Source of the DNA: Oscillospiraceae bacterium
GTDB lineage: Bacteria; Bacillota; Clostridia; Oscillospirales; Acutalibacteraceae
Direction of reading: 5' to 3'
Assembly (NCBI GenBank): GCA_902790325.1
Contig: CADARP010000002.1
Coordinates: forward strand, 72,828-128,196
DNA: 55,369 bases
Positions 41,090-49,474 of this stretch are shown piece after piece. The position numbers and the translations under genes were made by a program. The notes below the pieces were generated by a model that did not search any database, was not told the origin of the DNA, and saw nothing but the letters and a program-made list of their open reading frames with translations. Positions within the stretch are counted from its first letter, which is position 1, and the number at the start of each line of letters is the position of its first letter.

Positions 41090-42349
41090 TTGAGAAAGAT
41101 ACTGCTTACGGCAGGTTTATGCGCGCTGCTGCTTTTTGCTGCGGCAGGCTGCCTGCATCAGGAAGGGCCGCAGCCCAATGCACCGGAAACGACCGGAGCC
41201 GAGACGCAGCCGGTTCTTGAATCACAGACCGCGCATACCGCGGCGCACGAACTCGGCGAGGACGAATGCGGCGAGGCGCTGACGTGGACGCTGTCCTCCG
41301 GCGGCACGCTGACCATCTCCGGCGAGGGAGACATGTACGATTTTCAGACGGCGCCGTGGAATCCCGACCGCCTGAATATCTACCGCATCGAGGTGAAAAG
41401 CGGCGTGACCGGTGTGGGCGACAACGCGTTTGCCTTCTGCGAAAAAGCGTACAGCGTGCAGCTGCCGGATACGCTCGAACGCATCGGGAAGGGCGCGTTC
41501 AGCGGCTGTGCGAAGCTCAGCAGCGTGCGCATTCCGGACGGTGTGCAAACGGTGCCGGAACGCTGCTTTGAGAGCTGCTCGGCGCTGTGGAGCGTGACGC
41601 TGCCCGGAAGCGTCCTCGAGATCGGCGACCGCGCGTTCAATCTGTGCGACCATCTGTCCGACGCGAAGCTGCCGGACGGACTGGAGAAGATCGGCGACGA
41701 GGCGTTCGCGTTCTGTGAGCGCATCTACTCATGCAAGATCCCGGCGACGATGACGCATCTGGGCAAAAACGCGTTCGTGCGCTGCTCGCGTTTGTCGCGC
41801 TTTACCGTCTCGGACGACAATCCGAGCTTTGCCGCGGACAATCGCGGCGTGCTGTACAGCAAGAAAATGACCATCCTTTTGGCGTTTCCCTACGCATACG
41901 GCGATTCGTACTATACCGTTGCGGACAGCGTCCGCGAGATCGGCGAGGGCGCGTTCGCGTACTGCGACGGTCTGCGTTCCGTGACGATCCCGGATACGGT
42001 CGAGACGATCGGCGCGCGCGCGTTCTATAACTGCAACAACCTGGAAAAGGTGACGTTGCCGCAGGAACTGACCGTCATCGCGCGGGAGATGTTTGCAAAC
42101 AGCGAAAGCCTGAAAAACATCACGCTGCCCGAGACGCTGACCGAGATCCGCTCCGGCGCATTCGAGGGATGCAAGGGGCTCGAGGAGATCACGATCCCGA
42201 AAAACGTGGCTGTGATCGAGCGCGACGCGTTCGGCAACTGTGCGCAGTTGACGGTGCATGTCATCGGCAAGTCTATCGCCGTGGACGGATGGAACGTGTA
42301 CTGGGTGGACGAAAACGCGACCGTCGTGTGGGAGGAAGCGGAGGAATGA
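41090..42349 (+). CDS. Leucine-rich-repeat (BspA-type) lipoprotein
   Basis: A 419-residue lipoprotein. Signal RKILLTAGLCALLLFAAAGC ends with a lipobox cysteine; then an acidic linker, a short strand region (TWTLSSGGTLTISGEGDMYDF) and about ten LRR_5 repeats of roughly 23 residues with the pattern IGDRAFNLCDHLSDAKLPD. Such proteins bind host proteins or sugars on the surface. The only suitable start is TTG 41090 behind GGTGAGGAT; there is no in-frame ATG near. GAGGATTTGAGA occurs twice here (41067-41078, 41084-41095). It lies 89 bases after gap. Confidence 0.82.
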   Translation: MRKILLTAGLCALLLFAAAGCLHQEGPQPNAPETTGAETQPVLESQTAHTAAHELGEDECGEALTWTLSSGGTLTISGEGDMYDFQTAPWNPDRLNIYRIEVKSGVTGVGDNAFAFCEKAYSVQLPDTLERIGKGAFSGCAKLSSVRIPDGVQTVPERCFESCSALWSVTLPGSVLEIGDRAFNLCDHLSDAKLPDGLEKIGDEAFAFCERIYSCKIPATMTHLGKNAFVRCSRLSRFTVSDDNPSFAADNRGVLYSKKMTILLAFPYAYGDSYYTVADSVREIGEGAFAYCDGLRSVTIPDTVETIGARAFYNCNNLEKVTLPQELTVIAREMFANSESLKNITLPETLTEIRSGAFEGCKGLEEITIPKNVAVIERDAFGNCAQLTVHVIGKSIAVDGWNVYWVDENATVVWEEAEE

Positions 42350-42382
42350 TCCGACCGCGCGGAACATAAAAAAAGAAAAAAG

Positions 42383-42424
42383 CTGCCGTGAAATCAGATT
42401 CGTTCTGATCAGCGGCAGTTTTTT
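42383..42424. terminator. Bidirectional terminator
   Basis: CTGCCG (42383-42388) / CGGCAG (42413-42418) with an inner ATCAGA/TCTGAT stem, T-run 42419-42424 and A-run 42368-42380. It ends the LRR gene and the glycosyltransferase gene on the other strand. Confidence 0.8.
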
Positions 42425-42444
42425 GTTTTCTTTTCTCCGGCGTG

Positions 42445-43560
42445 TCAGCGCCCGGAATAGATCCTGTCCAGTTCTTCGACCGTGTTGGCAATGTCGAACA
42501 ACCGCATTTTTTCGGGATCGGCAGCGAGATGCAGACCGCTGCGGATCGCTTCGTCGACGGCTTTGGCCCATCCCGCTGCGCCGATATCCAGCGGCAGGAA
42601 ACGGCACCCGCCCGCGTCGGTCTGCGCAGAGACTTCGCTTGAGACGAAGCAGGTAAGCCCCGACGCCTGCGCCTCGACCAGCACGACCGGAAGCCCCTCA
42701 AACAGCGAGGGCAGAAGGAAATACGTACAGCCGGCCATGATCTGCGGAATGTCCGTGCGCAGCCCTAAAAGCTGTACGCACGACTCCAGACCCCGCGCCT
42801 CGACCGCCTGCCTGACTGCCTCGAGCATCCCGCCCGTGCCTGCCCAGTGCAGGACGAAATCCTGCCGGAGCTTGTAAAGCTCTTCAGCGACCGATACGAG
42901 GAAGAGCGGATTTTTCTGCGCGGACACGCGGCCGACCGTGCACAGATGCACGCTCGCCTCCCGCAGCTCGGGCGCGGCGTCTCCCGTTTCGCGCGCGAGG
43001 CGGAATCGCCGCAGGTCGGTGCCGTTGTGGATGACCACAGCCGGACGATCGCCGTACATATACGCATTCGCCGTGTCGGAGCAGCCGAGCAGATCCGTGG
43101 AATACCGCAGGATCAGCCGGCGCATCACGAAGCGGTACGCGCGCTGCGCGATCTTGCGCAGGCTCATGCCGTCGCCGACGGCGTACTGTGTTTTGGAGTT
43201 GTGGGAGTGACAGATGCGGCGGGAAATACCGGCCTGTTTCGCCGCGCGCAGAACGATCCCGTTGAGAAGATCCATGTTGGCATGAACGATATCAAACCGC
43301 TCGCGCGCGAAAATGGTGCGCAGGGAAGAAGCATACTGCCTCTTTTTGGCGAGCGTGTCCAGATCGCACACATGGATGACGCGCATGCCCAGAGACAGGA
43401 TCGTCTCCTCGTGCAGCGGGATCACGTCCGGGTCGAGCGCGAGCACAAACGTCACGTCGTACTTCTCCCGATCGATCCGCTGCGCGATGCTCACCAAAAG
43501 TGACTCGATCCCGTTGGAGGACAATCCGTGCGTCACATACGCCAGTTTGATCCGCGCCAT
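42445..43560 (-). CDS. Glycosyltransferase family 4
   Basis: A 371-residue GT-B enzyme. IKLAYVTHGLSSNGIESLLVSIA opens the acceptor domain; ICHSHNSKTQYAV, GDRPAVVIHNGTDLRRF, VHLCTVGRVSAQKNPLFLV and the nucleotide-binding FLLPSLFEGLPVVLVEAQASGL with the E-x7-E type glutamates show GT4. It should act at the inner membrane in surface polysaccharide synthesis, but the sugar is not predictable. GGGGGAT precedes ATG 43560; a longer in-frame reading has no support. A consensus promoter lies 32 bases upstream. Confidence 0.9.
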   Translation of the reverse strand: MARIKLAYVTHGLSSNGIESLLVSIAQRIDREKYDVTFVLALDPDVIPLHEETILSLGMRVIHVCDLDTLAKKRQYASSLRTIFARERFDIVHANMDLLNGIVLRAAKQAGISRRICHSHNSKTQYAVGDGMSLRKIAQRAYRFVMRRLILRYSTDLLGCSDTANAYMYGDRPAVVIHNGTDLRRFRLARETGDAAPELREASVHLCTVGRVSAQKNPLFLVSVAEELYKLRQDFVLHWAGTGGMLEAVRQAVEARGLESCVQLLGLRTDIPQIMAGCTYFLLPSLFEGLPVVLVEAQASGLTCFVSSEVSAQTDAGGCRFLPLDIGAAGWAKAVDEAIRSGLHLAADPEKMRLFDIANTVEELDRIYSGR

Positions 43561-43591
43561 AACGATCCCCCTTGTGTGTTCAGATGGCTTT

Positions 43592-43620
43592 ATTATAGCG
43601 GTTCTTTTTTGAAATGTCAA
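43592..43620 (-). promoter_or_regulatory. Consensus promoter of GT4 gene
   Basis: On minus: TTGACA (43615-43620), 17-base spacer, TATAAT (43592-43597). Confidence 0.88.
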
Positions 43621-43650
43621 TGATCGCGCATGCCGCCGCAAAACAGCAAA

Positions 43651-43677
43651 ACGCCCGTGGAGTGCGGCCACGGGCGT
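43651..43677. terminator. Strong hairpin in glmU-GT4 intergenic region
   Basis: ACGCCCGTGG (43651-43660), 7-base loop, CCACGGGCGT (43668-43677), a 10-bp perfect stem. On minus it is followed by TTTTGCTGTTTT, so it could end a minus-strand RNA starting in 43700-43900. No minus gene is visible there. Confidence 0.55.
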
Positions 43678-43715
43678 CCTGCCAATTGAATTGGGGTGTA
43701 AAAAAGAGGAGAAAA

Positions 43716-43778
43716 ATGATGAAGTACTTCCTCTCGGAAGCATCTTTAGTATACCCCGCAATTATGACGATTTTGTAA
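43716..43778 (+). CDS. Candidate 20-residue small ORF
   Basis: ATG ATG AAG TAC opens a 20-codon frame closed by TAA, with AAGAGGAG (43704-43711) ideally placed upstream. The peptide begins MMKYFLSEAS and is hydrophobic at the end (AIMTIL). A perfect 13-base palindrome CCAATTGAATTGG lies at 43682-43694. It could be a regulatory peptide, or chance in an AT-rich region; no promoter was found on plus. Confidence 0.35.
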   Translation: MMKYFLSEASLVYPAIMTIL

Positions 43779-43858
43779 AGAATCCGTGTATGTACTGAAA
43801 CATTTTTGAAAACTTCCTGAAACGGCAAAAGAAAATGTATCCGAAGTCTATTTTTCTC
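43779..43858. other. AT-rich intergenic stretch, no gene seen
   Basis: Rich in A/T, leading to the glmU promoter. It may hold the start of the minus-strand RNA that ends at 43651; a loose TTTACA...TATACT pair (20-base spacer) is present on minus, which is too long a spacing to be convincing. Confidence 0.25.
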
Positions 43859-43887
43859 TTGTTTTTTGCGTTTTGTTCTGTCATAAT
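43859..43887 (+). promoter_or_regulatory. Promoter of glmU operon
   Basis: TTGTTT (43859-43864), 17-base spacer, CATAAT (43882-43887). Confidence 0.6.
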
Positions 43888-43938
43888 ATAAACGGATCAA
43901 ATCAGATCCTCCATTTTAATGAAAGGCAGGTTTTAAAC

Positions 43939-45339
43939 ATGACGGGTAACTGTGCGGTTATCCTTGCTGCGGGCGAGGGGACCAGGATGAAATCCAAGAA
44001 ACCGAAAGTGTTGGCGGAAGTGTTGTTCAAACCGATGATCGACTGGGTGATCGAGAGCGCGAAAGCCTGCGGGATGGAAGAGGAGAATATTTGCGTCGTG
44101 ACCGGTCACGGCAAGGAGCTGCTGACGGCGCACCTGCCGCAGGGTGTGCGGACAGTCGAGCAGACCGAGCGGCTCGGGACAGGTCACGCGGTAATGCAGG
44201 CGCGGGAATTCCTGCGCAGCCACGGCAGTGCGAATGTGCTGATCCTCGGCGGTGATGCGCCGTTCATGGACGGCGAGACCGTGGCGTGCGCGCTGCAGTA
44301 TCACACACGCGCAAACAGCGCGGCGACGGTGATCTCTGCGGACGTGTCCGAGCCCACGGGGTACGGACGGATCCTGCGCGACAAGAACGGAGATTTCTCC
44401 GGTATTGTGGAGGAAAAGGACGCAAACGATGCGCAGAAGCAGATCCGCGAGGTCAACTCCGGCGCGTACTGGTTCAACATCCAGGCGCTTCTGATCGCGC
44501 TCGAACAGATGGAAACGAACGCGAAGTACCGGCTCAATGCGGCGAAGGAATACTACCTGACCGACGCGATCGAGATCCTGCGCTCCATGGGGCAGCGCGT
44601 GAGCACATTCAACTCCAAAAGCCCGGACGTTGTGCTGGGCGCGAACGACCGCGATCAGCTCGCTCAGCTCAATGAGATCGCGCGGCTGCAGGTCATCCGC
44701 CGCCACCGGCTCGCCGGTGTGTCGATCCCGTTCGACACGGGCGTCGTGATCGGAACGGACGTGCAGATCGGCCGCGACGCGGAGATCCTGCAGGGGACGA
44801 TCCTCAAAGGAAAAACCGTGATCGGCGAAGACGCCGTGATCGGTCCGAACGCGGTGCTGGAGAACTGTACGGTCGGCGAGGGCGCGTGCGTGGTGCAGAC
44901 GTTCGGCACGGATGTGACGGTCGGCGCGAATACGCAGGTCGGTCCGTTTGCGCGGCTGCGTCCCGGCACACAGATCGGCGCCGATGTGCGTGTGGGCAAT
45001 TTCGTCGAGGTCAAGAATTCCACCGTCGGCGACGGCACGAAGATCTCGCACCTGTCCTATATCGGCGACACCGACGTCGGGCAGAACGTCAACGTCGGCT
45101 CCGGCTGCGCAACGGTCAACTTCACCGGCAAGGAGAAGTTCCGCACCACGATCGGCGACCATGCGTTCATCGGCTGCGACACGAGTCTGGTCGCGCCTGT
45201 GCGTGTCGGCGCGCGCGCTTATACGGGCGCCGGTTCCACGATCACCGAGGATGTGCCGGACGATGCGCTGGCTTTGGGCAGAGCGCGTCAGGTTATCAAA
45301 AAAGACTGGGTCAAAGTCAAGAATCCGTACAGAAAGTAA
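43939..45339 (+). CDS. glmU: Bifunctional GlcN-1-P acetyltransferase/GlcNAc-1-P uridylyltransferase
   Basis: A 466-residue enzyme making UDP-GlcNAc for peptidoglycan. Uridylyltransferase: AVILAAGEGTRMKSKKPKVL, LILGGDAPFMDGET, GIVEEKDANDAQKQIREVNSG. Acetyltransferase: a left-handed beta-helix of hexapeptide repeats from about 250 to 440 (VGPFARLRPGTQIGADVRVGNFVEVKNSTVGDGTK, GCATVNFTGKEK, GSTITEDVPDDAL). AAAGGCAGG lies about 10 bases before ATG 43939. First gene of a run continuing with two lipoproteins and pth, all on plus with short gaps. Confidence 0.96.
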   Translation: MTGNCAVILAAGEGTRMKSKKPKVLAEVLFKPMIDWVIESAKACGMEEENICVVTGHGKELLTAHLPQGVRTVEQTERLGTGHAVMQAREFLRSHGSANVLILGGDAPFMDGETVACALQYHTRANSAATVISADVSEPTGYGRILRDKNGDFSGIVEEKDANDAQKQIREVNSGAYWFNIQALLIALEQMETNAKYRLNAAKEYYLTDAIEILRSMGQRVSTFNSKSPDVVLGANDRDQLAQLNEIARLQVIRRHRLAGVSIPFDTGVVIGTDVQIGRDAEILQGTILKGKTVIGEDAVIGPNAVLENCTVGEGACVVQTFGTDVTVGANTQVGPFARLRPGTQIGADVRVGNFVEVKNSTVGDGTKISHLSYIGDTDVGQNVNVGSGCATVNFTGKEKFRTTIGDHAFIGCDTSLVAPVRVGARAYTGAGSTITEDVPDDALALGRARQVIKKDWVKVKNPYRK

Positions 45340-45368
45340 TACAATGGAGCTTTGAAGGAGTTATCATC

Positions 45369-45935
45369 ATGCGAATCCTACGAAACGGCGTTGCGCTGCT
45401 TCTGGCAGCCGCGCTGGCGCTGGCTGTCGCCGCATGCGGCAAGCAGCCCGACGATACATTGAAGGCGCGTTTCACCGCGTTGTCCGAAACCGATCTGATC
45501 GAGCAGATCCTGGCAGATCCCGCCGGGCATCAGGACGAGATCGCGTCGTTCGGTCTGGACGACTTTATGACGAAATTCGGCGAAGCGGACGCATACCGCA
45601 GCTACATGGTGCAGATCGATGTGCAAAACCAAAACAATTTCGACGTCGAAGTGCTGAATCTGCAGATGGACGTCGCAAAACAGGGAACCGGCGACGTGTA
45701 TTTTGCCGCGCTTGCCGAGTCCATGCCGATCGGTCTGCCCGCAAAATATTCGGGCGGCGAGGCGCTCTACTATACCGTGATCGCGTCCACGCTGCTGTCG
45801 AAAGAGCAGATCCTGCAGACGCTCGGCGAAATGGGCATTACCTGCGTATACATGAAAGGGAGCGAAGCGCCGGACATGGACGCCGAGATCGATCCGTCGC
45901 AGCTGTCGACGAGCGTTATACTCTACGAAGGTTAA
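45369..45935 (+). CDS. Lipoprotein A of a tandem paralogous pair
   Basis: A 188-residue predicted lipoprotein (GVALLLAAALALAVAAC lipobox at about residue 23). The body has a strand-rich domain: SFGLDDFMTKFG, YMVQIDVQNQNNFDVEVLNLQMDVAKQGTGDVYFAALAE and YYTVIAST. The GTGDVYF-IGLPA block reappears in the next gene, so the two are duplicates. No family is recognised. AAGGAG is about 8 bases before ATG 45369. Start 29 bases after glmU. Confidence 0.78.
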   Translation: MRILRNGVALLLAAALALAVAACGKQPDDTLKARFTALSETDLIEQILADPAGHQDEIASFGLDDFMTKFGEADAYRSYMVQIDVQNQNNFDVEVLNLQMDVAKQGTGDVYFAALAESMPIGLPAKYSGGEALYYTVIASTLLSKEQILQTLGEMGITCVYMKGSEAPDMDAEIDPSQLSTSVILYEG

Positions 45936-45947
45936 CCGGAGGAAACC

Positions 45948-46997
45948 ATGAAACGGATAAAATGGATATGTGTGCTGCTTCTTGCGCTGAGCGTTCTCTG
46001 CGTCGGCTGCGGCAAGAAAGACGTGTTTGATCCGGAGCCTGTCGCGTCTGCCGGTCTGACCGCGGATGCGGACGAAACGGCGGCGCAGGAAACGGAAGCG
46101 GACACTGCCGCCGCGGACGAACAGGCGGCCGAGGCCACAGAAACGGCCGAAGCAGACGAGACGACGAAGACCGGCGAAACGACGAAGGCCGGCGAAACGA
46201 CGAAGGCCGGTGAAACAGTGAAGGCCGGTGAAACAGTGAAGGCCGGCGAAACGACGAAGGCCGGCGAAACGACGAAGGCCGGCGAAGTGACCAAGGCCGG
46301 CGAGACGACGAAGACCGGCGAGACGACCAAGGCCGGCGAAACGACGAAGACCGGCGAAACGACCAAGGCCGGCGAAACGACGAAAGCTGTCGAGACAACG
46401 AAAACCGGCGGAACGCCAAGCTCCGGCGGAACGAACCGGCGTGTCGAAACGACGAGAGCAGCCGAGGCGACGAAGGCGCCCGGGACGACGAAAGCAGCCG
46501 GGACGGCCGCGACGAACGATTCCGGCAGCACGTCGAGTATCGTTGCGCAGCGCGTCATGCGAAACGGCGTCAGCGGAAAGCTGAACGGCCTCAAGGTAAC
46601 CGATCAGAAGGTCGGTTCGCTGACAGCGAAGGATCTGGAGCGGTTCGGGATCACCGGCGACAAGCAGGCGGAGATCCTGAAAAAGCCGGACGACTGGAAC
46701 CTGTATACGGTTCGTATCGCTTTTACAAACAACGAAAAGGCGCCGGTCACGATGTACTACCTTGACGTGACAGGCAACGGAACGGGCGACGTATTTGTGC
46801 GCGGCGACTTCTCCGCGGAGATCGGTCTGGCGCCGGGCGGAGCGGAAACCGAAGAATTCTACGTCCTGGCCAAAGCGTCCGACGGAGAGATCACCGTTCT
46901 GGATAAACTCGCGCGGATGCCCATGCAGCTGCAGTATGCCACGACGCCCGAGGACGACGATACGACGCCGTCTTACGTGTATTCCGAATTGAAGTAA
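45948..46997 (+). CDS. Lipoprotein B with 14 ETTKAG repeats
   Basis: A 349-residue predicted lipoprotein. Lipobox at VGCG (about residue 21), an acidic Ala/Glu stretch, then residues 71-154 made of 14 six-residue repeats (mostly ETTKAG or ETTKTG), a short linker, and a C-terminal domain homologous to lipoprotein A (NLYTVRIAFTNNEK, GTGDVFVRGDFSAEIGLAPGGAETEEFYVLAKAS). The repeats likely form a flexible cell-wall spacer that lifts the domain to the surface. GGAGG is 7 bases before ATG 45948; 12 bases after lipoprotein A. Confidence 0.8.
   Translation: MKRIKWICVLLLALSVLCVGCGKKDVFDPEPVASAGLTADADETAAQETEADTAAADEQAAEATETAEADETTKTGETTKAGETTKAGETVKAGETVKAGETTKAGETTKAGEVTKAGETTKTGETTKAGETTKTGETTKAGETTKAVETTKTGGTPSSGGTNRRVETTRAAEATKAPGTTKAAGTAATNDSGSTSSIVAQRVMRNGVSGKLNGLKVTDQKVGSLTAKDLERFGITGDKQAEILKKPDDWNLYTVRIAFTNNEKAPVTMYYLDVTGNGTGDVFVRGDFSAEIGLAPGGAETEEFYVLAKASDGEITVLDKLARMPMQLQYATTPEDDDTTPSYVYSELK
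46158..46409 (+). repeat. Tandem 18-bp coding repeat, 14 units
   Basis: Units of GAAACGACGAAGGCCGGC with small variations, encoding ETTKAG. Near-identity at DNA level means unit number may change by slippage or recombination. Confidence 0.85.
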
Positions 46998-47013
46998 TCA
47001 TTGGAGTTTCAAT

Positions 47014-47616
47014 ATGTTTTTTCGCAAACAGGAGACAGGCGGTTCCGCTGCGCCCGAGTATTTGATCGTCGGGCTCGGCAATCCCGGCACGAAGTACGCG
47101 TTCACGCGTCATAACGCAGGCTTTTTGTGCCTCGATCTGCTGGCGGAACGGCAGAACACGCAGATCAAACGCATCAAGTTCAAGGGCGTGCTGGGCGAGA
47201 CGCAGCTCGGCGGGCGCCGCTGTCTGCTTTTAAAGCCGCAGACGTTCATGAACAACAGCGGCGAATCCGTGCGCGAGGCTGCCGCATTCTACAAGATCCC
47301 GCCCGAGCGTATCCTGGTGATCTTCGACGACGTTTCTCTGCCCTGCGGCAAGCTGCGCATCCGCCGCAAGGGCAGCGACGGCGGCCACAACGGGATCAAG
47401 AGCATCATCTATCATCTGAACAGCGACGCCTTTCCGCGCATCAAACTCGGCGTCGGCGAAAAGCCGAACCCGGAGTGGGACCTCGCGGACTGGGTACTGT
47501 CGCCCTTTCGCAAGGAAGAACTGACGGCGCTGCGCGAAGCGTCGGAAAAAGCCTGCGACGCCGCGCAGAAGATCGTCTGCGGCGACATCGAGCAGGCTAT
47601 GGGACTGTACAACTGA
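47014..47616 (+). CDS. pth: Peptidyl-tRNA hydrolase
   Basis: A 200-residue enzyme freeing tRNA from stalled peptidyl-tRNA. EYLIVGLGNPGTKYAFTRHNAGF carries the catalytic histidine and asparagine; LKPQTFMNNSGESV, ILVIFDDVSLPCGKLRIRRKGSDGGHNGIKSII are complete. About 12 extra N-terminal residues precede the usual start. It follows lipoprotein B by 16 bases. Its stop codon abuts the stop of the next gene on minus with no terminator between. Confidence 0.96.
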   Translation: MFFRKQETGGSAAPEYLIVGLGNPGTKYAFTRHNAGFLCLDLLAERQNTQIKRIKFKGVLGETQLGGRRCLLLKPQTFMNNSGESVREAAAFYKIPPERILVIFDDVSLPCGKLRIRRKGSDGGHNGIKSIIYHLNSDAFPRIKLGVGEKPNPEWDLADWVLSPFRKEELTALREASEKACDAAQKIVCGDIEQAMGLYN

Positions 47617-47805
47617 TTATTTGAGCATTGTCTGCAAGCTGTCGAGGACATCCTCCATGGTTTGCAGCGCTTTGCCCGCTTTCTTTTTCATCGGTTTCAT
47701 GGCGCTGCCTTTGTGCATCACCGCGCCGCCGATGGCGCCGGTCATGCCGCCGATCGCCATGCCGAGTCCGAGTCCGGCTGCGATTTTTCCCGCTTTCTTT
47801 GACAT
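47617..47805 (-). CDS. Glycine-zipper small membrane-associated protein
   Basis: A 62-residue protein: basic start (MSKKAGK), a glycine-zipper hydrophobic segment IAAGLGLGMAIGGMTGAIGGAVM, then a basic amphipathic tail. It resembles small YtxH-like or glycine-zipper proteins of Firmicutes; function unknown. AAAGGAGGAAG is ideally placed before ATG 47805, so expression is likely high. It lies divergently from trmL (98 bases apart). Confidence 0.75.
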   Translation of the reverse strand: MSKKAGKIAAGLGLGMAIGGMTGAIGGAVMHKGSAMKPMKKKAGKALQTMEDVLDSLQTMLK

Positions 47806-47903
47806 GGTTCTTCCTCCTTTCACGATCGTTCGGAAATAGTATTTCCGCTTTTCGCACGGATCGTGCATACCGATTTTTTCCTTTGAAGGAGATCGTTCCC
47901 GAT

Positions 47904-48413
47904 ATGGCAACACTGAATATTGTATTGGTAGAGCCGGAGATCCCGCAGAATACCGGCAACGTGGCGCGGACCTGTGCGGTCACCGGCGCGCATCTGCATC
48001 TGGTCGGGCCGATGGGTTTCCGTATCGACGACGCCAAACTCAAGCGGGCGGGGCTGGATTACTGGCATCTGCTGGACATCACGATCTACAAAGATCTGGA
48101 CGAATTCTTTTCGCGCAACGACGGCACGTTTTTCTACTTCTCGACCAAGGCGAAACACGCCTACACAGACGTGCGGTATCCCGACGGCGCGTTTCTTGTG
48201 TTCGGCAAGGAGACAAAGGGGTTGCCGGAAGCGCTGCTTGCGCAGAATCCCGAAACGACGGTGCGCATCCCGATGATCGACGAAGCGCGCAGTCTGAACC
48301 TGTCGAACAGCGTGGCTGTGGGCGTGTTTGAAACGCTGCGGCAGTGGGGATTCCCGGAGCTTTCCTGTTCCGGCGCGCTGCGGGAGTACCGATGGAGCGA
48401 TCAGAATCTGTAG
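47904..48413 (+). CDS. trmL: tRNA (cytidine34-2'-O)-methyltransferase TrmL
   Basis: A 169-residue SPOUT enzyme methylating the wobble base of tRNA-Leu. LNIVLVEPEIPQNTGNVARTCAVTGAHLHLVGPMGF, FLVFGKETKGLPEALL and RIPMIDEARSLNLSNSVAVGVFE are diagnostic. Normal length. GAAGGAG is 12 bases from ATG 47904, slightly far. Another SPOUT enzyme in the window besides TrmD. Confidence 0.95.
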   Translation: MATLNIVLVEPEIPQNTGNVARTCAVTGAHLHLVGPMGFRIDDAKLKRAGLDYWHLLDITIYKDLDEFFSRNDGTFFYFSTKAKHAYTDVRYPDGAFLVFGKETKGLPEALLAQNPETTVRIPMIDEARSLNLSNSVAVGVFETLRQWGFPELSCSGALREYRWSDQNL

Positions 48414-48479
48414 AACCCCGTCACGCGAAGGCTTGTGACGGGCGGCAGCAAACCGGAGAGGGGAGAAGGGCGCCGAATC

Positions 48480-49406
48480 ATGAAACAAAAGAAACGCGGC
48501 AACGCCGCCGATAAGGGACTGGCGCTTTTTTTCGTTGTGCTGATCTGTCTGTTTGCCTTTGTTGCCGGCGTGAAAACGATGCAGTATTTTGACGGCGGTG
48601 CCTCGCGCACTGCGTCTGAAACGCAGACCGCAGCGAATTCGATGACCGCCGCGCCGCCGGCCGAAACGCCGACAACAGCCGCTTCGACGACCGAAACGCC
48701 GACGACCGCGCCGACGACGTCGAGCACATCTGCGACGTCCGCGGCGCCGGCTTCCGCAGACAGGATGCAAAGCGGGGAAAAGGTCGTCTATTTGACCTTC
48801 GACGACGGCCCGACGGCCAACACGGACAACATTCTGGACGTTCTCGAAGACAATGATGTGCGCGGCACATTCTTTGTCATCCACTCATACGACGGCTGCG
48901 AGAAACAGATCCGCGCGATACACGAGCGCGGGCATTGCGTTGCGCTGCACACGTACTCGCACCGATACTCGATCTACCGGTCGGAAAAGACGTATTTCGA
49001 GGATCTGGAAAAAATATCCGATCTGGTCTATAACGCAACCGGCGTGCGCTCGAATCTGCTGCGGTTTCCGGGCGGATCGAGCAATACGATCAGCCGCAAA
49101 TACAGCAAAGGCATCATGACGAAGCTGACGAAACAAGTTACGGAAAACGGCTATGTTTACTTCGACTGGAACGTCGACTCCGGCGACGCCTCCGCGGTGC
49201 ATGTGCCGGCGGACAAGATCGTGCGCAATTCCACGGCGGCGATCGGGCAGAAGAAGGAGATCATCCTGCTTTTGCACGACGCCGAGGCCAAAACGTCGAC
49301 GGTGGAGGCGCTGCCGGATATCGTCGCCGCGTACCGCGAAGCGGGGTATCGGTTCGATGTGCTGTCTGCCGATTCCTTTGTGTGGCACCACAAAGTATTG
49401 AACTGA
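48480..49406 (+). CDS. Membrane-anchored polysaccharide deacetylase
   Basis: A 308-residue protein with a membrane anchor (GLALFFVVLICLFAFVAGV) and a Thr/Ala/Pro-rich linker of about 55 residues (48600-48770), then a NodB domain: LTFDDGPTANTDNILDVL (metal Asp pair), HTYSHRYSIY (H-x3-H), RFPGGSSN and LLLHDAEAKT. It deacetylates peptidoglycan or another surface glycan outside the cell. It starts after a GGAGAGGGG site. A CCCGTCAC/GTGACGGG hairpin (48417-48442) lies in its leader, without a T-run. Confidence 0.9.
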   Translation: MKQKKRGNAADKGLALFFVVLICLFAFVAGVKTMQYFDGGASRTASETQTAANSMTAAPPAETPTTAASTTETPTTAPTTSSTSATSAAPASADRMQSGEKVVYLTFDDGPTANTDNILDVLEDNDVRGTFFVIHSYDGCEKQIRAIHERGHCVALHTYSHRYSIYRSEKTYFEDLEKISDLVYNATGVRSNLLRFPGGSSNTISRKYSKGIMTKLTKQVTENGYVYFDWNVDSGDASAVHVPADKIVRNSTAAIGQKKEIILLLHDAEAKTSTVEALPDIVAAYREAGYRFDVLSADSFVWHHKVLN

Positions 49407-49414
49407 AACAGGCA

Positions 49415-49443
49415 AAGCCGTATCGTGACGGATGCGGCTTTTT
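49415..49443 (+). terminator. Terminator after polysaccharide deacetylase
   Basis: AAGCCGTATC (49415-49424), loop GTGACG, GATGCGGCTT (49431-49440), then T-run to 49443. Confidence 0.75.
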
Positions 49444-49474
49444 CACATTTTACCGACAGGAGCGTGAACATCCC

